The notes below the pieces were generated by a model, which did no database searches, was not told where the DNA came from, and saw only the letters and a list, made by a program, of their open reading frames with translations. Below, one piece after another: positions 16,246-24,394 of a stretch of 32,752 bases of DNA (position 1 is its first letter; each line of letters opens with the position of its first letter). Source of the stretch: CBDUQI01 sp965369325 (GTDB lineage Bacteria > Pseudomonadota > Gammaproteobacteria > Steroidobacterales > JBCBZW01); contig CBDUQI010000045.1 of NCBI GenBank assembly GCA_965369325.1, forward strand, positions 1-32,752. The letters are read 5' to 3'. The position numbers and the translations under genes were made by a program.

Positions 16246-16832
16246 TTGCCATTATTAACAGCGGCGGTGCGAACCTTGCCTCCGTGCGTTTTGCCTTTGA
16301 GCGACTTGGCACTGAGCCGGTGGTCACCACCGATCCGGAGCAGATACAACGTGCGGATCATGTCATTCTACCTGGCGTCGGTGCCGCCGCAGACATCATG
16401 AACCGTTTGCAGCAACTGAATCTGCACACACTCATTCCAACCTTGCGCCAGCCACTGCTCGGCATCTGCGTTGGCATGCAAGTGCTGTACAGCTATTGCG
16501 AAGAAGACGAGGTAAACACCATGGGCGTCTTCCCAGGTCAGGTGCAACGTCTACCCCGCGCCGCGCAGCAACCCATCCCGCATATGGGATGGAACACGCT
16601 GCACGTGCAACGTGACAACCCACTGATGCAAGACATCCAACCGCAGGACTACGCCTACTTTGTACACAGCTACGCAGCAACGGTAGATCAGTTCACCGTC
16701 GCCACTTGCCAGTACAGCACCAGCTTTACGGCCGTTGCCCAGCGAGAGAACTTTTATGCCACCCAATTTCATCCGGAGCGCTCGGCGCAAACCGGCGCGC
16801 GTGTGCTGCGCAACTTTCTGGCGATAACATGA
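16242..16832 (+). CDS. hisH: Imidazole glycerol phosphate synthase, glutaminase subunit
   Basis: Class I glutamine amidotransferase that passes ammonia to HisF. It is 196 residues. The triad is Cys76 in GICVGMQ, and His177 and Glu179 in QFHPERS; the oxyanion region is LPGVGAAAD. The start at 16242 gives MIAIINSGGANL, matching the usual HisH beginning. An in-frame ATG at 16224 would add six residues (MRNRRA). Neither start has a clear Shine-Dalgarno, which supports coupled initiation from upstream. hisA begins 1 nt after the stop. Confidence 0.95.
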   Translation: MIAIINSGGANLASVRFAFERLGTEPVVTTDPEQIQRADHVILPGVGAAADIMNRLQQLNLHTLIPTLRQPLLGICVGMQVLYSYCEEDEVNTMGVFPGQVQRLPRAAQQPIPHMGWNTLHVQRDNPLMQDIQPQDYAYFVHSYAATVDQFTVATCQYSTSFTAVAQRENFYATQFHPERSAQTGARVLRNFLAIT

Positions 16833-16833
16833 T

Positions 16834-17574
16834 ATGCAGTTAATTCCCGCCATCGATCTGAAAGACGGACGCTGTGTGCGCCTGCTTGAAGGGCGCTTTG
16901 ATGAGAAGACCGAGTACGCCGCCGACCCGATTGAACTGGCCACCGAGTACGCGCGCGCCGGTGCCGAGTGGGTACATCTGGTAGACCTGGACGGTGCACG
17001 CGACGGCCAGCGCGCCAACCACGCCTTGATCACTCGCATGACAGCCGCGTGCGAGGCCAACGTGCAGATAGGCGGCGGCATCCGGGACGAAGCCAGCGTG
17101 CGTGAAGTACTCGACCTGGGAGCTGGCCGCGTCGTCGTCGGCAGCACGGCGGTGGAGGCGTTTGATACCACCAGCAGCTGGCTCAACAGCTTCGGGTCCG
17201 AGCGCGTGGTGGTCGCGCTGGATATTCGCATGGACGCCAACGGCGACCCGCGCCCGCGCACACGGGGGTGGGTCCACGCCAGCCGCCTGACGCTGTGGAC
17301 GCTACTCAGCGCCTATGTTCAGGCCGGCCTCAAACATCTTCTGTGCACCGACATCGCACGCGATGGCACCCTCACCGGGCCAAACACCGCGTTGTATCAG
17401 GAGATACATCGTCGCTACCCCACGCTGGCAATTCAGGCCAGCGGCGGCATCAGCAGCGTGCAGGACCTGCAACAACTCCTCGCTACCGGCGCCACTGGCG
17501 CGATCAGTGGCAAAGCACTGCTGGACGGGCGCATCACGCTTGCGGAGGTGACGTCATTCTTGCCAAACGCCTGA
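16834..17574 (+). CDS. hisA: Phosphoribosylformimino-AICAR-phosphate isomerase (ProFAR isomerase)
   Basis: Amadori isomerisation of ProFAR to PRFAR in a half-barrel-duplicated TIM barrel of 246 residues. The first catalytic Asp is Asp8 in IPAIDLKDGRCVRL. The barrel carries VHLVDLDGARDG, QIGGGIRDE, VVVALDIR with the second catalytic Asp, TDIARDGTLTGPN, and the phosphate-binding ASGGISS and GAISGKALLDG. The last 19 nt overlap hisF, and its 3' end contains the hisF ribosome-binding site. Confidence 0.97.
   Translation: MQLIPAIDLKDGRCVRLLEGRFDEKTEYAADPIELATEYARAGAEWVHLVDLDGARDGQRANHALITRMTAACEANVQIGGGIRDEASVREVLDLGAGRVVVGSTAVEAFDTTSSWLNSFGSERVVVALDIRMDANGDPRPRTRGWVHASRLTLWTLLSAYVQAGLKHLLCTDIARDGTLTGPNTALYQEIHRRYPTLAIQASGGISSVQDLQQLLATGATGAISGKALLDGRITLAEVTSFLPNA
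17544..17558 (+). promoter_or_regulatory. Strong Shine-Dalgarno and AUU start of hisF
   Basis: GGAGGT at 17544-17549 lies 6 nt before ATT at 17556-17558. This is the best ribosome-binding site in the his operon and sits exactly where the HisF reading frame must begin, although no ATG, GTG or TTG is available there in frame. Confidence 0.65.
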
Positions 17575-18326
17575 TCCCCTGCCTGGACGTGCGCGACGGC
17601 CAGGTGGTCAAAGGCGTGCAGTTCAAGAACCATCGCGTCATGGGCGAGATTGCACAACTCGCACAACGCTATCGCGACGATTGCGCCGATGAGCTGGTCT
17701 TCTATGACATTACCGCCAGCCCCGAAGCACGTTCTGTCGAACGTGACTGGGTAACCCGTGTCGCCCGCCTGATCGACATTCCGTTTTGCGTGGCTGGCGG
17801 CATCCGCAGCGTGGCCGACGCCGAGGCAGTGCTAAACGCGGGGGCGGACAAAATCTCGATTAACTCACCCGCTTTAAAAGACCCAGGATTGATAGACCGG
17901 TTGGCCCGGCGCTTCGGCAGCCAGTGCGTCGTCATCGGCATGGACTCCTATCATGCGATGGGTGAGTACCGCATCTATCAGGACACCGGCGATCCGGATC
18001 GTAGCCGGGCGTCCGGGCGCACGCTGCTGGCTTGGATCAGCGAAGTGCAGGAGCGCGGCGCCGGCGAGATTGTACTTAACTGTATGAATCGCGATGGCGT
18101 ACGCCAAGGCTACGACATCGAGCAACTGGCCCAGGCACGCGCGCACACGCACGTGCCGCTGATCGCCTCTGGTGGCGCCGGGGCACGCGAACACTTTGCC
18201 GACGTATTCCAACAAACTGATGTCGACGGCGCGCTAGCGGCCACTGTTTTTCACTCCGGGCAGATCCGTGTGCCCGCCTTAAAATCCTGGCTTGCCACGC
18301 AGGACATTCCCGTGAGACCACAATGA
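17556..18326 (+). CDS. hisF: Imidazole glycerol phosphate synthase, cyclase subunit, probable AUU start
   Basis: Cyclase that turns PRFAR plus HisH-derived ammonia into imidazole glycerol phosphate and AICAR. It is a TIM barrel with catalytic Asp in IPCLDVRDGQVVKG and VVIGMDSY, plus CVAGGIRS, GADKISINSPAL, GAGEIVLNCMNRDG and LIASGGAG. The first codons are ATT CTT GCC AAA CGC; they align one to one with the ATG CTG GCA AAA CGC start (MLAKR) I recall for E. coli hisF, which overlaps hisA by the same 19 nt. With AUU as start the protein is 256 residues (E. coli 258). The only in-frame alternatives lie far upstream inside hisA and would add unrelated residues. An assembly error replacing G by T is the main alternative. 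Confidence 0.93.
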   Translation: MLAKRLIPCLDVRDGQVVKGVQFKNHRVMGEIAQLAQRYRDDCADELVFYDITASPEARSVERDWVTRVARLIDIPFCVAGGIRSVADAEAVLNAGADKISINSPALKDPGLIDRLARRFGSQCVVIGMDSYHAMGEYRIYQDTGDPDRSRASGRTLLAWISEVQERGAGEIVLNCMNRDGVRQGYDIEQLAQARAHTHVPLIASGGAGAREHFADVFQQTDVDGALAATVFHSGQIRVPALKSWLATQDIPVRPQ

Positions 18327-19012
18327 CTCATCAGCCGACAGCTCCAAGAGCGTTTAACAGCGCTTGCAACGATGCAACCCAACCGGACTGGGACAAAGGT
18401 GGCGGACTGTTGCCCGCCATCATCCAGGACAGCCGTGACGGGCGGGTGCTGATGCTGGGCTACATGAATGCGCAGGCGCTCGCGCACACACAAGACACTG
18501 GACACGTCACGTTCTACAGCCGCTCCAGACAAACGCTGTGGAGCAAAGGCGAGACTTCTGGCAACACGCTTGCGCTGGTGAGCATCGCGTTGGATTGTGA
18601 CGGAGATACCCTGCTGATACAGGCACGTCCGAGCGGGCCGGTCTGTCACCTTGGGCCAGCCACTTGTTTTGATGCGCCAGGTAACACAGCGCCCAGCGCC
18701 ACCGCGCCATCCACGCCCGACACCCAGGTGCTGGCGCACCTGGACGCGCTCATCGCAACCCGCCAACAATCCGCGCCTGAGGAAAGCTACGTCGCCAGGC
18801 TGCTGGCCACGGGCATTCACAAGTGCGCGCAAAAAGTGGGCGAAGAAGGCGTGGAAGTTGCCATTGCAGGTGCCGCTCAAAGCGACGAGCACCTGATCAA
18901 CGAGTCGGCCGACCTACTATTCCATACGCTGGTGCTGCTGCGTGCACGCGGCCTCGGCCTGCAACCCGTGCTACAGGAACTGCAGCGACGAGGCCAACCA
19001 CCACAGGAGTGA
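18323..19012 (+). CDS. hisI: Bifunctional phosphoribosyl-AMP cyclohydrolase / phosphoribosyl-ATP pyrophosphatase
   Basis: HisIE fusion for steps two and three of the pathway, 229 residues. The HisI part (about 20-125) has LLPAIIQDSRDGRVLMLGYMN, the zinc and magnesium site region SRQTLWSKGETSGN, and DCDGDTLLIQARPSGPVCHLG with metal-binding Asp and Cys. A Pro/Ala/Thr linker (about 122-136) leads to the HisE part (about 137-225) with KVGEEGVEVAIAGA and ESADLLFHTLVLL, an all-helical MazG-like fold. The N terminus has an extra 20 residues before the conserved region. ATG overlaps the hisF stop by 4 nt. The stop overlaps the next gene by 1 nt. Confidence 0.96.
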   Translation: MTHQPTAPRAFNSACNDATQPDWDKGGGLLPAIIQDSRDGRVLMLGYMNAQALAHTQDTGHVTFYSRSRQTLWSKGETSGNTLALVSIALDCDGDTLLIQARPSGPVCHLGPATCFDAPGNTAPSATAPSTPDTQVLAHLDALIATRQQSAPEESYVARLLATGIHKCAQKVGEEGVEVAIAGAAQSDEHLINESADLLFHTLVLLRARGLGLQPVLQELQRRGQPPQE

Positions 19013-20337
19013 TGCCGTTGGAATCAGAGCAACCCGCCAGAATTGTAATTATTGGGGCCGGCTTCGGCGGCCTGTTCGCCGCGCGTCAGCTTGCTCGCGC
19101 CAACGCGCAGATCACCCTGATTGACCGGCACAACTATCATCTGTTCCAGCCGCTGCTGTACCAGGTCGCGACCGCCGGGCTGGCGCCTTCGGATGTGGCC
19201 TGGCCGATCCGCGCGATCCTGCGCCGGCAAAAGAACACTCGTGTGTTGCTGGACCAGGTGACCGGCGTGGACACCGCTGCCCACGAAGTGCTCACTCACC
19301 ACAAGCGCATCCCCTACGATTACCTGGTGCTCGCCACCGGCGTACGCCACGCCTACTTTGGCCACGAAGATTGGGAACCGCATGCGCCTGGGCTCAAAAA
19401 CATAGACGACGCCACTGCCATCCGACGACGGATTCTCCTGGCGTTCGAGCGCGCCGAACAGACTGACGATCCGCGCGTGCGCGAACAGCTGATGAACTTT
19501 GTGATCGTCGGCGCGGGACCGACCGGTGTTGAACTGGCCGGCACGATCGCAGAGCTGGCGCGACGAACGCTGGCCAGGGATTTCAGACGCATCGATTCGC
19601 GCGACGCACGCATCATCTTGTTGGAGGCCGGCCCGCGCGTGCTGCCAGCGCTGTCGGAAAAATTGTCCGACTATGCGTTAAAGGCATTGGGCAAACTGGG
19701 CGTCGAGGTACAACTTGGCGCGCCCGTGACCCATTGCGACGGCGAAGGTGTGATTGTGGGTGGCAACACCATCGCCTCAGCCACGGTGCTGTGGGCGGCG
19801 GGGGTTGAGGCCTCGCCCGCGGGCACTTGGTTAGGTGCACCAACCGATCGCGCCGGTCGGGTGATCGTCGAGCCAGACCTGTCCGTCGCCGGTCAGCCGA
19901 ACATCTTCGTCGTCGGCGACACGGCGGCCGTAAAAGACGCCAAAGGCAATCCAGTGCCCGGCATCGCCCCCGCCGCGAAGCAACAGGGTCGGTACGTCGC
20001 CGAAGTGCTCCGCGCACGCCTCACGCAGCGCAAGCCACCCGCCCCCTTCCGCTATCGCCATGCTGGCAACCTAGCCACCGTGGGCCGCAAATCGGCCGTG
20101 GTCGACCTGCCCTTCGCGCGTTTATCGGGGTTCGTCGCCTGGTGGATCTGGGGCATCGCGCATATTTACTTTCTCATTGGCGTGCGCAGCCCCATCGCGG
20201 TCGCGCTGAATTGGTTATGGCAATACATCACGTATGGTCGCGGCGCCCGCCTGATTACCGACCACCGCATCCGGCCCCCCAACACGCAGGCCTCCCCTAA
20301 CGCGACAGCCGAAGACGGCACCGATACAGCGATTTGA
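19012..20337 (+). CDS. ndh: Type II NADH dehydrogenase (NDH-2), non-proton-pumping
   Basis: Membrane-associated flavoprotein passing electrons from NADH to quinone without pumping. It is 441 residues. FAD-binding Rossmann motif GAGFGG lies at about 16-21, followed by the NDH-2 signature DRHNYHLFQPLLYQVA. The NADH-binding motif is VIVGAGPTGVELAGTIAEL, and the flavin motif is IFVVGDTAA. The Gln-containing quinone-site APAAKQQGRYVAE is present, as is a C-terminal amphipathic region (FVAWWIWGIAHIYFLIG) for membrane attachment. The ATG at 19012 shares one base with the hisI stop; TTG at 19018 has better spacing (8 nt) from GGAG at 19006 and would shorten it by two residues. It appears to be the last gene of the his transcript. 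Confidence 0.92.
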   Translation: MPLESEQPARIVIIGAGFGGLFAARQLARANAQITLIDRHNYHLFQPLLYQVATAGLAPSDVAWPIRAILRRQKNTRVLLDQVTGVDTAAHEVLTHHKRIPYDYLVLATGVRHAYFGHEDWEPHAPGLKNIDDATAIRRRILLAFERAEQTDDPRVREQLMNFVIVGAGPTGVELAGTIAELARRTLARDFRRIDSRDARIILLEAGPRVLPALSEKLSDYALKALGKLGVEVQLGAPVTHCDGEGVIVGGNTIASATVLWAAGVEASPAGTWLGAPTDRAGRVIVEPDLSVAGQPNIFVVGDTAAVKDAKGNPVPGIAPAAKQQGRYVAEVLRARLTQRKPPAPFRYRHAGNLATVGRKSAVVDLPFARLSGFVAWWIWGIAHIYFLIGVRSPIAVALNWLWQYITYGRGARLITDHRIRPPNTQASPNATAEDGTDTAI

Positions 20338-20405
20338 CTACGCCCAGCTGACTGCGGGACTCTTGAACACCTGTGAGGCCACGCCAAGCGCGACGGACAC
20401 CACCA

Positions 20406-22325
20406 ATGACACCAGAGGACCGCGAGCTGGGACTGGATCGCCCGATTGCTCGCCGAGATTTCATCCAGGGCGTCAGTGTCGCCGCCATCGGCGCAACACT
20501 GGGCGGTGGCTGCACGACATCTAACGAGCTCGGCACGCCGCTGAACGCACCCTACCCCCCCGCGCTCACCGGTTTGCGTGGCGCCCATGCCGGATCGTTC
20601 GAGACAGCCCATGCGCTTGGCCTGGGGGCCCAGCGCTGGCCGCAGGCCCGCGACACCGGCGAGGCACCCTACGATCTCATCGTGGTCGGCGCCGGTATCA
20701 GCGGCCTCGCGGCCGCCTGGGAATATCAGCGCCAGCGCGAGGGCCGCGCGCGCATCTTGCTACTGGATAACCACGACGACTTTGGTGGCCACGCCAAACG
20801 CAACGAGTTTTCCCATCGGGGCCATACGCGGATGGCCTGGGGCGGTGCGGTCAATATGGAATTCCCCTCATGGGGCACGCGCGCGCTAGCGACAGTGACC
20901 GAGCTGGGCGTGGACATCCAGCGATTACTGGCGCGGCAGGAATTTGAGTTTGGCGGCGTTCACGACATGGGCCGCGCCATCTACTTCGACCGCCGTCACT
21001 TTGGTGAGGATCGTCTGGTTGCCGGCACGCGCAACGGGATGGCGCCGCAGGAGTTGGCGGCAGCGCTGGAGCAGTTCCCACTGGAGCGTGCCTCGCGCGA
21101 AGCGTTCAAAGGCTTCCTGACCGATGCCGCCAGTGTTCTCGGCAAGATGGGCCCGGCACAAAAACTGCAGTGGCTGCGCGAGCACAGCTACATCGATTTT
21201 CTGTCCAAAGCGGGTGCCCAGCCGGCACCGATTCTGCACCTGATGCGCAACGCCAGCCACGGTCTATGGGGGGCGAATACGGACACCGTTCCGGCGATGG
21301 AGGCGTTTGCCAACGGCGCGCCAGGACTGCACCGGGTGGGTAAGTTGCCGCATGTCGAGGAATTTGAAGGGCTGGACGGCATGGCGATGTTCCCGGACGG
21401 CAATGCGACGCTCGCGCGGTTGTTCGTCAGCGCGTTGATCCCGGCGGTGGCGCCAGGCCCGCGTAATCAGGAGGAGATCGCCACCCGGCATTTCGACTAC
21501 ACCCAACTGGACCGAGAACATCAGCCCGTGCGGTTACGACTGAACAGCACTGCGGTCGACGTACGGGCACGTCGCCTCGCGAGCGACCTTGACGGTGTGC
21601 GTGTGCGATTTGTGCGCGATGCCGAGGCGCACCAAGTCTATGCACGCGATTGCATTTTGGCCTGCAACCACAACATTATCCCCTGGCTGTGCAAGGACAT
21701 GCCGCAGGCCCAGAAAACCGCGATGGGTTACGGCGAGCGTTGCGCGATGCTCATTACTAATGTGCTGCTGGACAATGCCCGCGCCGTGCAGCAAGTGGGA
21801 TACTCGGGCTTCCAGAGCCCCGCCCGTCGACACGCCTCAGCGTTCCTGGCCAGCGGCCTGGATCTGGGCGGCTACCAGCCCGGCTGGGATCCAGACGCCC
21901 CCGCGGTGATGCAATTTTACGGCGCCATGGCCGGCCCGAGCGATGATTACGATGCGCCATTCGCGAGCGCCTCCGCAATGAAGGAGCAGATGGTGCAGGG
22001 CCGTCAACGCATGTTGAGCACCTCGTTCGAGCAGTATGAACGTGAGGTGCGTGAGCATCTGGGCGGCATGCTGGGCGCGGGCGGGTTCGACCCTGCTCGG
22101 GACATTGCGGCGATCACCGTCAACCGCTGGCCGCACGGCTATGCCTACGAGTACACCACCAGCAACGATCCCGAGTGGGCCGCCGGACAGGCCCCGCATG
22201 AGCTGGCGCGCCAGCGCTTCGGGCGTATCGCCATCGCTAACTCTGACGCCGGTGCGCATGCCTATGCCGACGGCGCCATCGATCAGGCGCACCGCGCGGT
22301 GGATGAGCTGCTGGGAGAGGCGTAA
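20406..22325 (+). CDS. Tat-exported FAD-dependent oxidoreductase, spermidine dehydrogenase-like
   Basis: A 639-residue flavoprotein. The N terminus has a twin-arginine signal (ARRDFIQG, Arg16-Arg17) followed by a short hydrophobic stretch, so it should be exported folded; Cys36 in GGGC could be a poorly matching lipobox. The FAD Rossmann motif is VVGAGISGLAAAWE (Gly95, Gly97, Gly100), followed by LLLDNHDDFGGHAKRNEF. From memory, the combination of LGLDRPIARRDFIQG and this GGHAKRNEF block resembles SpdH spermidine dehydrogenases, which cleave spermidine to 1,3-diaminopropane and 4-aminobutanal. Substrate assignment is tentative; other polyamines or amines are possible. No cytochrome partner is adjacent. 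It starts at ATG 20406 (an upstream in-frame start at 20373 lacks homology). Confidence 0.65.
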   Translation: MTPEDRELGLDRPIARRDFIQGVSVAAIGATLGGGCTTSNELGTPLNAPYPPALTGLRGAHAGSFETAHALGLGAQRWPQARDTGEAPYDLIVVGAGISGLAAAWEYQRQREGRARILLLDNHDDFGGHAKRNEFSHRGHTRMAWGGAVNMEFPSWGTRALATVTELGVDIQRLLARQEFEFGGVHDMGRAIYFDRRHFGEDRLVAGTRNGMAPQELAAALEQFPLERASREAFKGFLTDAASVLGKMGPAQKLQWLREHSYIDFLSKAGAQPAPILHLMRNASHGLWGANTDTVPAMEAFANGAPGLHRVGKLPHVEEFEGLDGMAMFPDGNATLARLFVSALIPAVAPGPRNQEEIATRHFDYTQLDREHQPVRLRLNSTAVDVRARRLASDLDGVRVRFVRDAEAHQVYARDCILACNHNIIPWLCKDMPQAQKTAMGYGERCAMLITNVLLDNARAVQQVGYSGFQSPARRHASAFLASGLDLGGYQPGWDPDAPAVMQFYGAMAGPSDDYDAPFASASAMKEQMVQGRQRMLSTSFEQYEREVREHLGGMLGAGGFDPARDIAAITVNRWPHGYAYEYTTSNDPEWAAGQAPHELARQRFGRIAIANSDAGAHAYADGAIDQAHRAVDELLGEA

Positions 22326-22540
22326 AAACGCCAACCAATCGGTCGGCTTTTGGCGACGCCCTGGCAAAACGTTCAAAACGCCCTAGAATGCGGGCGGGCG
22401 GCCATGCGTGAGCCCCTTAATCAGCGTGACAACTTAATTGGCGCACCGGTAAACCGTCACCGCTTGCGAACGTTACACTGGATAGCCGCAGGGGGCCGAC
22501 AGCCTCGCCACCGAACCGCTAACAGCGATGGAGACACTGG

Positions 22541-24394
22541 ATGACTGCAATTACGCTTGAGCGCGTCCTCAGGATGAGGTTAACAGCTTGTTTAATAACC
22601 GGTTTTGTTGCGCTAAGCGGCTGTGGCGGCGGCGGCGGCGGATCCGCCGCACCTACCTCGGTACAGCCACTCGCGCCCACCGTCACCATTACGGCCCCCG
22701 TGGGGGGCGAAAAACTCAGCCAGGCGGCGGCGCCCACGATCACCGCGAGCGCGGCAGATGCCGACGGCAATGTCACCCAGGTGGAGTTCTTTGCAGACGG
22801 CGTCTCCATCGGGGTGGATACCAGCAGCCCGTACTCGATTGTTTGGAATGCCACGGTCGGCACGTTCGACCTCACCGCGACGGCCACCGATGACGACGGT
22901 CAGCGCACAACCTCCAGCGCCCGCTCAGTTGAAGTGCTGGTGAGCTTTGCCCCCGTGCTCAGCCTCAAGGGCTTGACCGAAGACGACGTCTACGTCGGCC
23001 CCACCGACATCACCCTGGGGGTGGATGCCAGCGATGAGGACGGTGAGGTGGACGTGGTGACCTTCTTCGCGAACGGCGAGCTCATCGCCACCGATACCAC
23101 CGAGCCGTTTGAAATTATCTGGCGCAACCCGGATGAAGCGCAGTACGCACTGAGCATCGTCGCGGTGGACGACCTGGGGGTAGAAACCACCACTGAGGTG
23201 GATATTTCGCTGGTATCGCAAGCCCCCTTCGTAGTGGACGACCAACAGATGGGCGATCCGGACACCTGCTACGGCAATCCTGAGTTTACCCGCGATAACC
23301 AGTACATGACCTGGTTCGAGCCCATGAACCGAATCGACAACGGTCGCCAGGTGGTGCAGATGTGGCACTGTGGCATCGATCAGGAAACCGGAGATTTCAT
23401 CCCGCCCGACTGCCGCGGCTTCGCCGGCTTTGAGAGCAATTTGCCGGAGCGTGCCTACAACGGCATCAATGCCAACGGCTCACTGTACGTAGGCGGTAAC
23501 AACGACCACCAGTTTGTGATGGTACAGCCGACTGGGCCCACCAGCGGCGAGGTGACGCTGATCGGCGGCCTCCCAGATACCGAGCGACGGGCGATTTACC
23601 CCAGCCAGGTGCCGGGGTCTGAGAAAGTCTGGGTGTACTGGCTGAAAAGCCACGGGCCTGACCTGAGCCCCGGCAACGCCGAATGGGTGGAGCTGCGTTA
23701 CATCGACATCGACGAGCCGGAAAACGAAATACTGATTGAGCGCCAGGACCGCCCCACGGTGCAGTGGGCGCCCATGGATCTCACCTTCCCGCGCTGGTCT
23801 TGGGATGAGCCGATCATCATCTACGGCACGCGTGTCGACAGTGGCGCCATCGAGGTGGTACAGCTGAATGTGTCGGACGCCGACCCCCAGCCGCAGTTCA
23901 TCACCAACGACTCCAACACCAAGACCGGCCAGTTTCCCATTATCTATGAAGGCGATCGCTACATCGTCTCCAGCCTGAACAGCGGCACGCAAAACACCCT
24001 GTTCCGCGCCCCCGAGAGTGGTGAGATTTTTGACACGGTGGATGCGTGGTCGCCTCCGCTTAACCGCACCTTCCCCGATCCCTGCACCGCCGTCTCTAAC
24101 GAGCCGTTTGAGTTCGACGGGCGTCTGTTCACCACCTACCAGGTGAACCGCTGTGGCGACGAAATCGACATCTTCTTCTCCAACACCGGTGAAATCTGGT
24201 TGACGGAGTTGTTGGACGGTTCCAGCGAATCCTGGCGCCTTACCCAGGCCAGCAGCGATGTAAAAATTGAGCCGGAACCGCTGGTGATCAACGGCAAGGC
24301 CTTTGTGTACTACACCCGCTACGCCGAAGGGCTGGATCAGAGCAACGCCTGCTTCCAGGTACATCGCGCCGCGACGCCGCTGAATCAATCCTGA
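22541..24394 (+). CDS. Lipoprotein with two Ig-like domains and a beta-propeller-like C-terminal region
   Basis: A 617-residue predicted lipoprotein: lipobox LSGC (Cys28) followed by a Gly-rich tether (GGGGGGS). Two Ig-like repeats follow at about 47-130 and 140-225. Each carries the pattern D-G-x-V-x-x-V-x-F-F-A/F-A-N-G and S/T-x-P-Y/F-x-I-x-W, then a TATATDDDG or IVAVDDLG strand, typical of bacterial Ig domains of adhesins and glycan-active proteins. Residues about 230-610 are rich in Trp, Tyr and Asp, with repeated short blocks such as NDHQFVMVQPTG and EPIIIYGTRVDSG, suggesting a propeller or TolB-like fold; no catalytic motif is recognised. GGAG lies 7 nt before the ATG at 22541; an internal ATG at 22574 would also keep the lipobox. 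Function unknown, likely surface or periplasmic. Confidence 0.75.
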   Translation: MTAITLERVLRMRLTACLITGFVALSGCGGGGGGSAAPTSVQPLAPTVTITAPVGGEKLSQAAAPTITASAADADGNVTQVEFFADGVSIGVDTSSPYSIVWNATVGTFDLTATATDDDGQRTTSSARSVEVLVSFAPVLSLKGLTEDDVYVGPTDITLGVDASDEDGEVDVVTFFANGELIATDTTEPFEIIWRNPDEAQYALSIVAVDDLGVETTTEVDISLVSQAPFVVDDQQMGDPDTCYGNPEFTRDNQYMTWFEPMNRIDNGRQVVQMWHCGIDQETGDFIPPDCRGFAGFESNLPERAYNGINANGSLYVGGNNDHQFVMVQPTGPTSGEVTLIGGLPDTERRAIYPSQVPGSEKVWVYWLKSHGPDLSPGNAEWVELRYIDIDEPENEILIERQDRPTVQWAPMDLTFPRWSWDEPIIIYGTRVDSGAIEVVQLNVSDADPQPQFITNDSNTKTGQFPIIYEGDRYIVSSLNSGTQNTLFRAPESGEIFDTVDAWSPPLNRTFPDPCTAVSNEPFEFDGRLFTTYQVNRCGDEIDIFFSNTGEIWLTELLDGSSESWRLTQASSDVKIEPEPLVINGKAFVYYTRYAEGLDQSNACFQVHRAATPLNQS

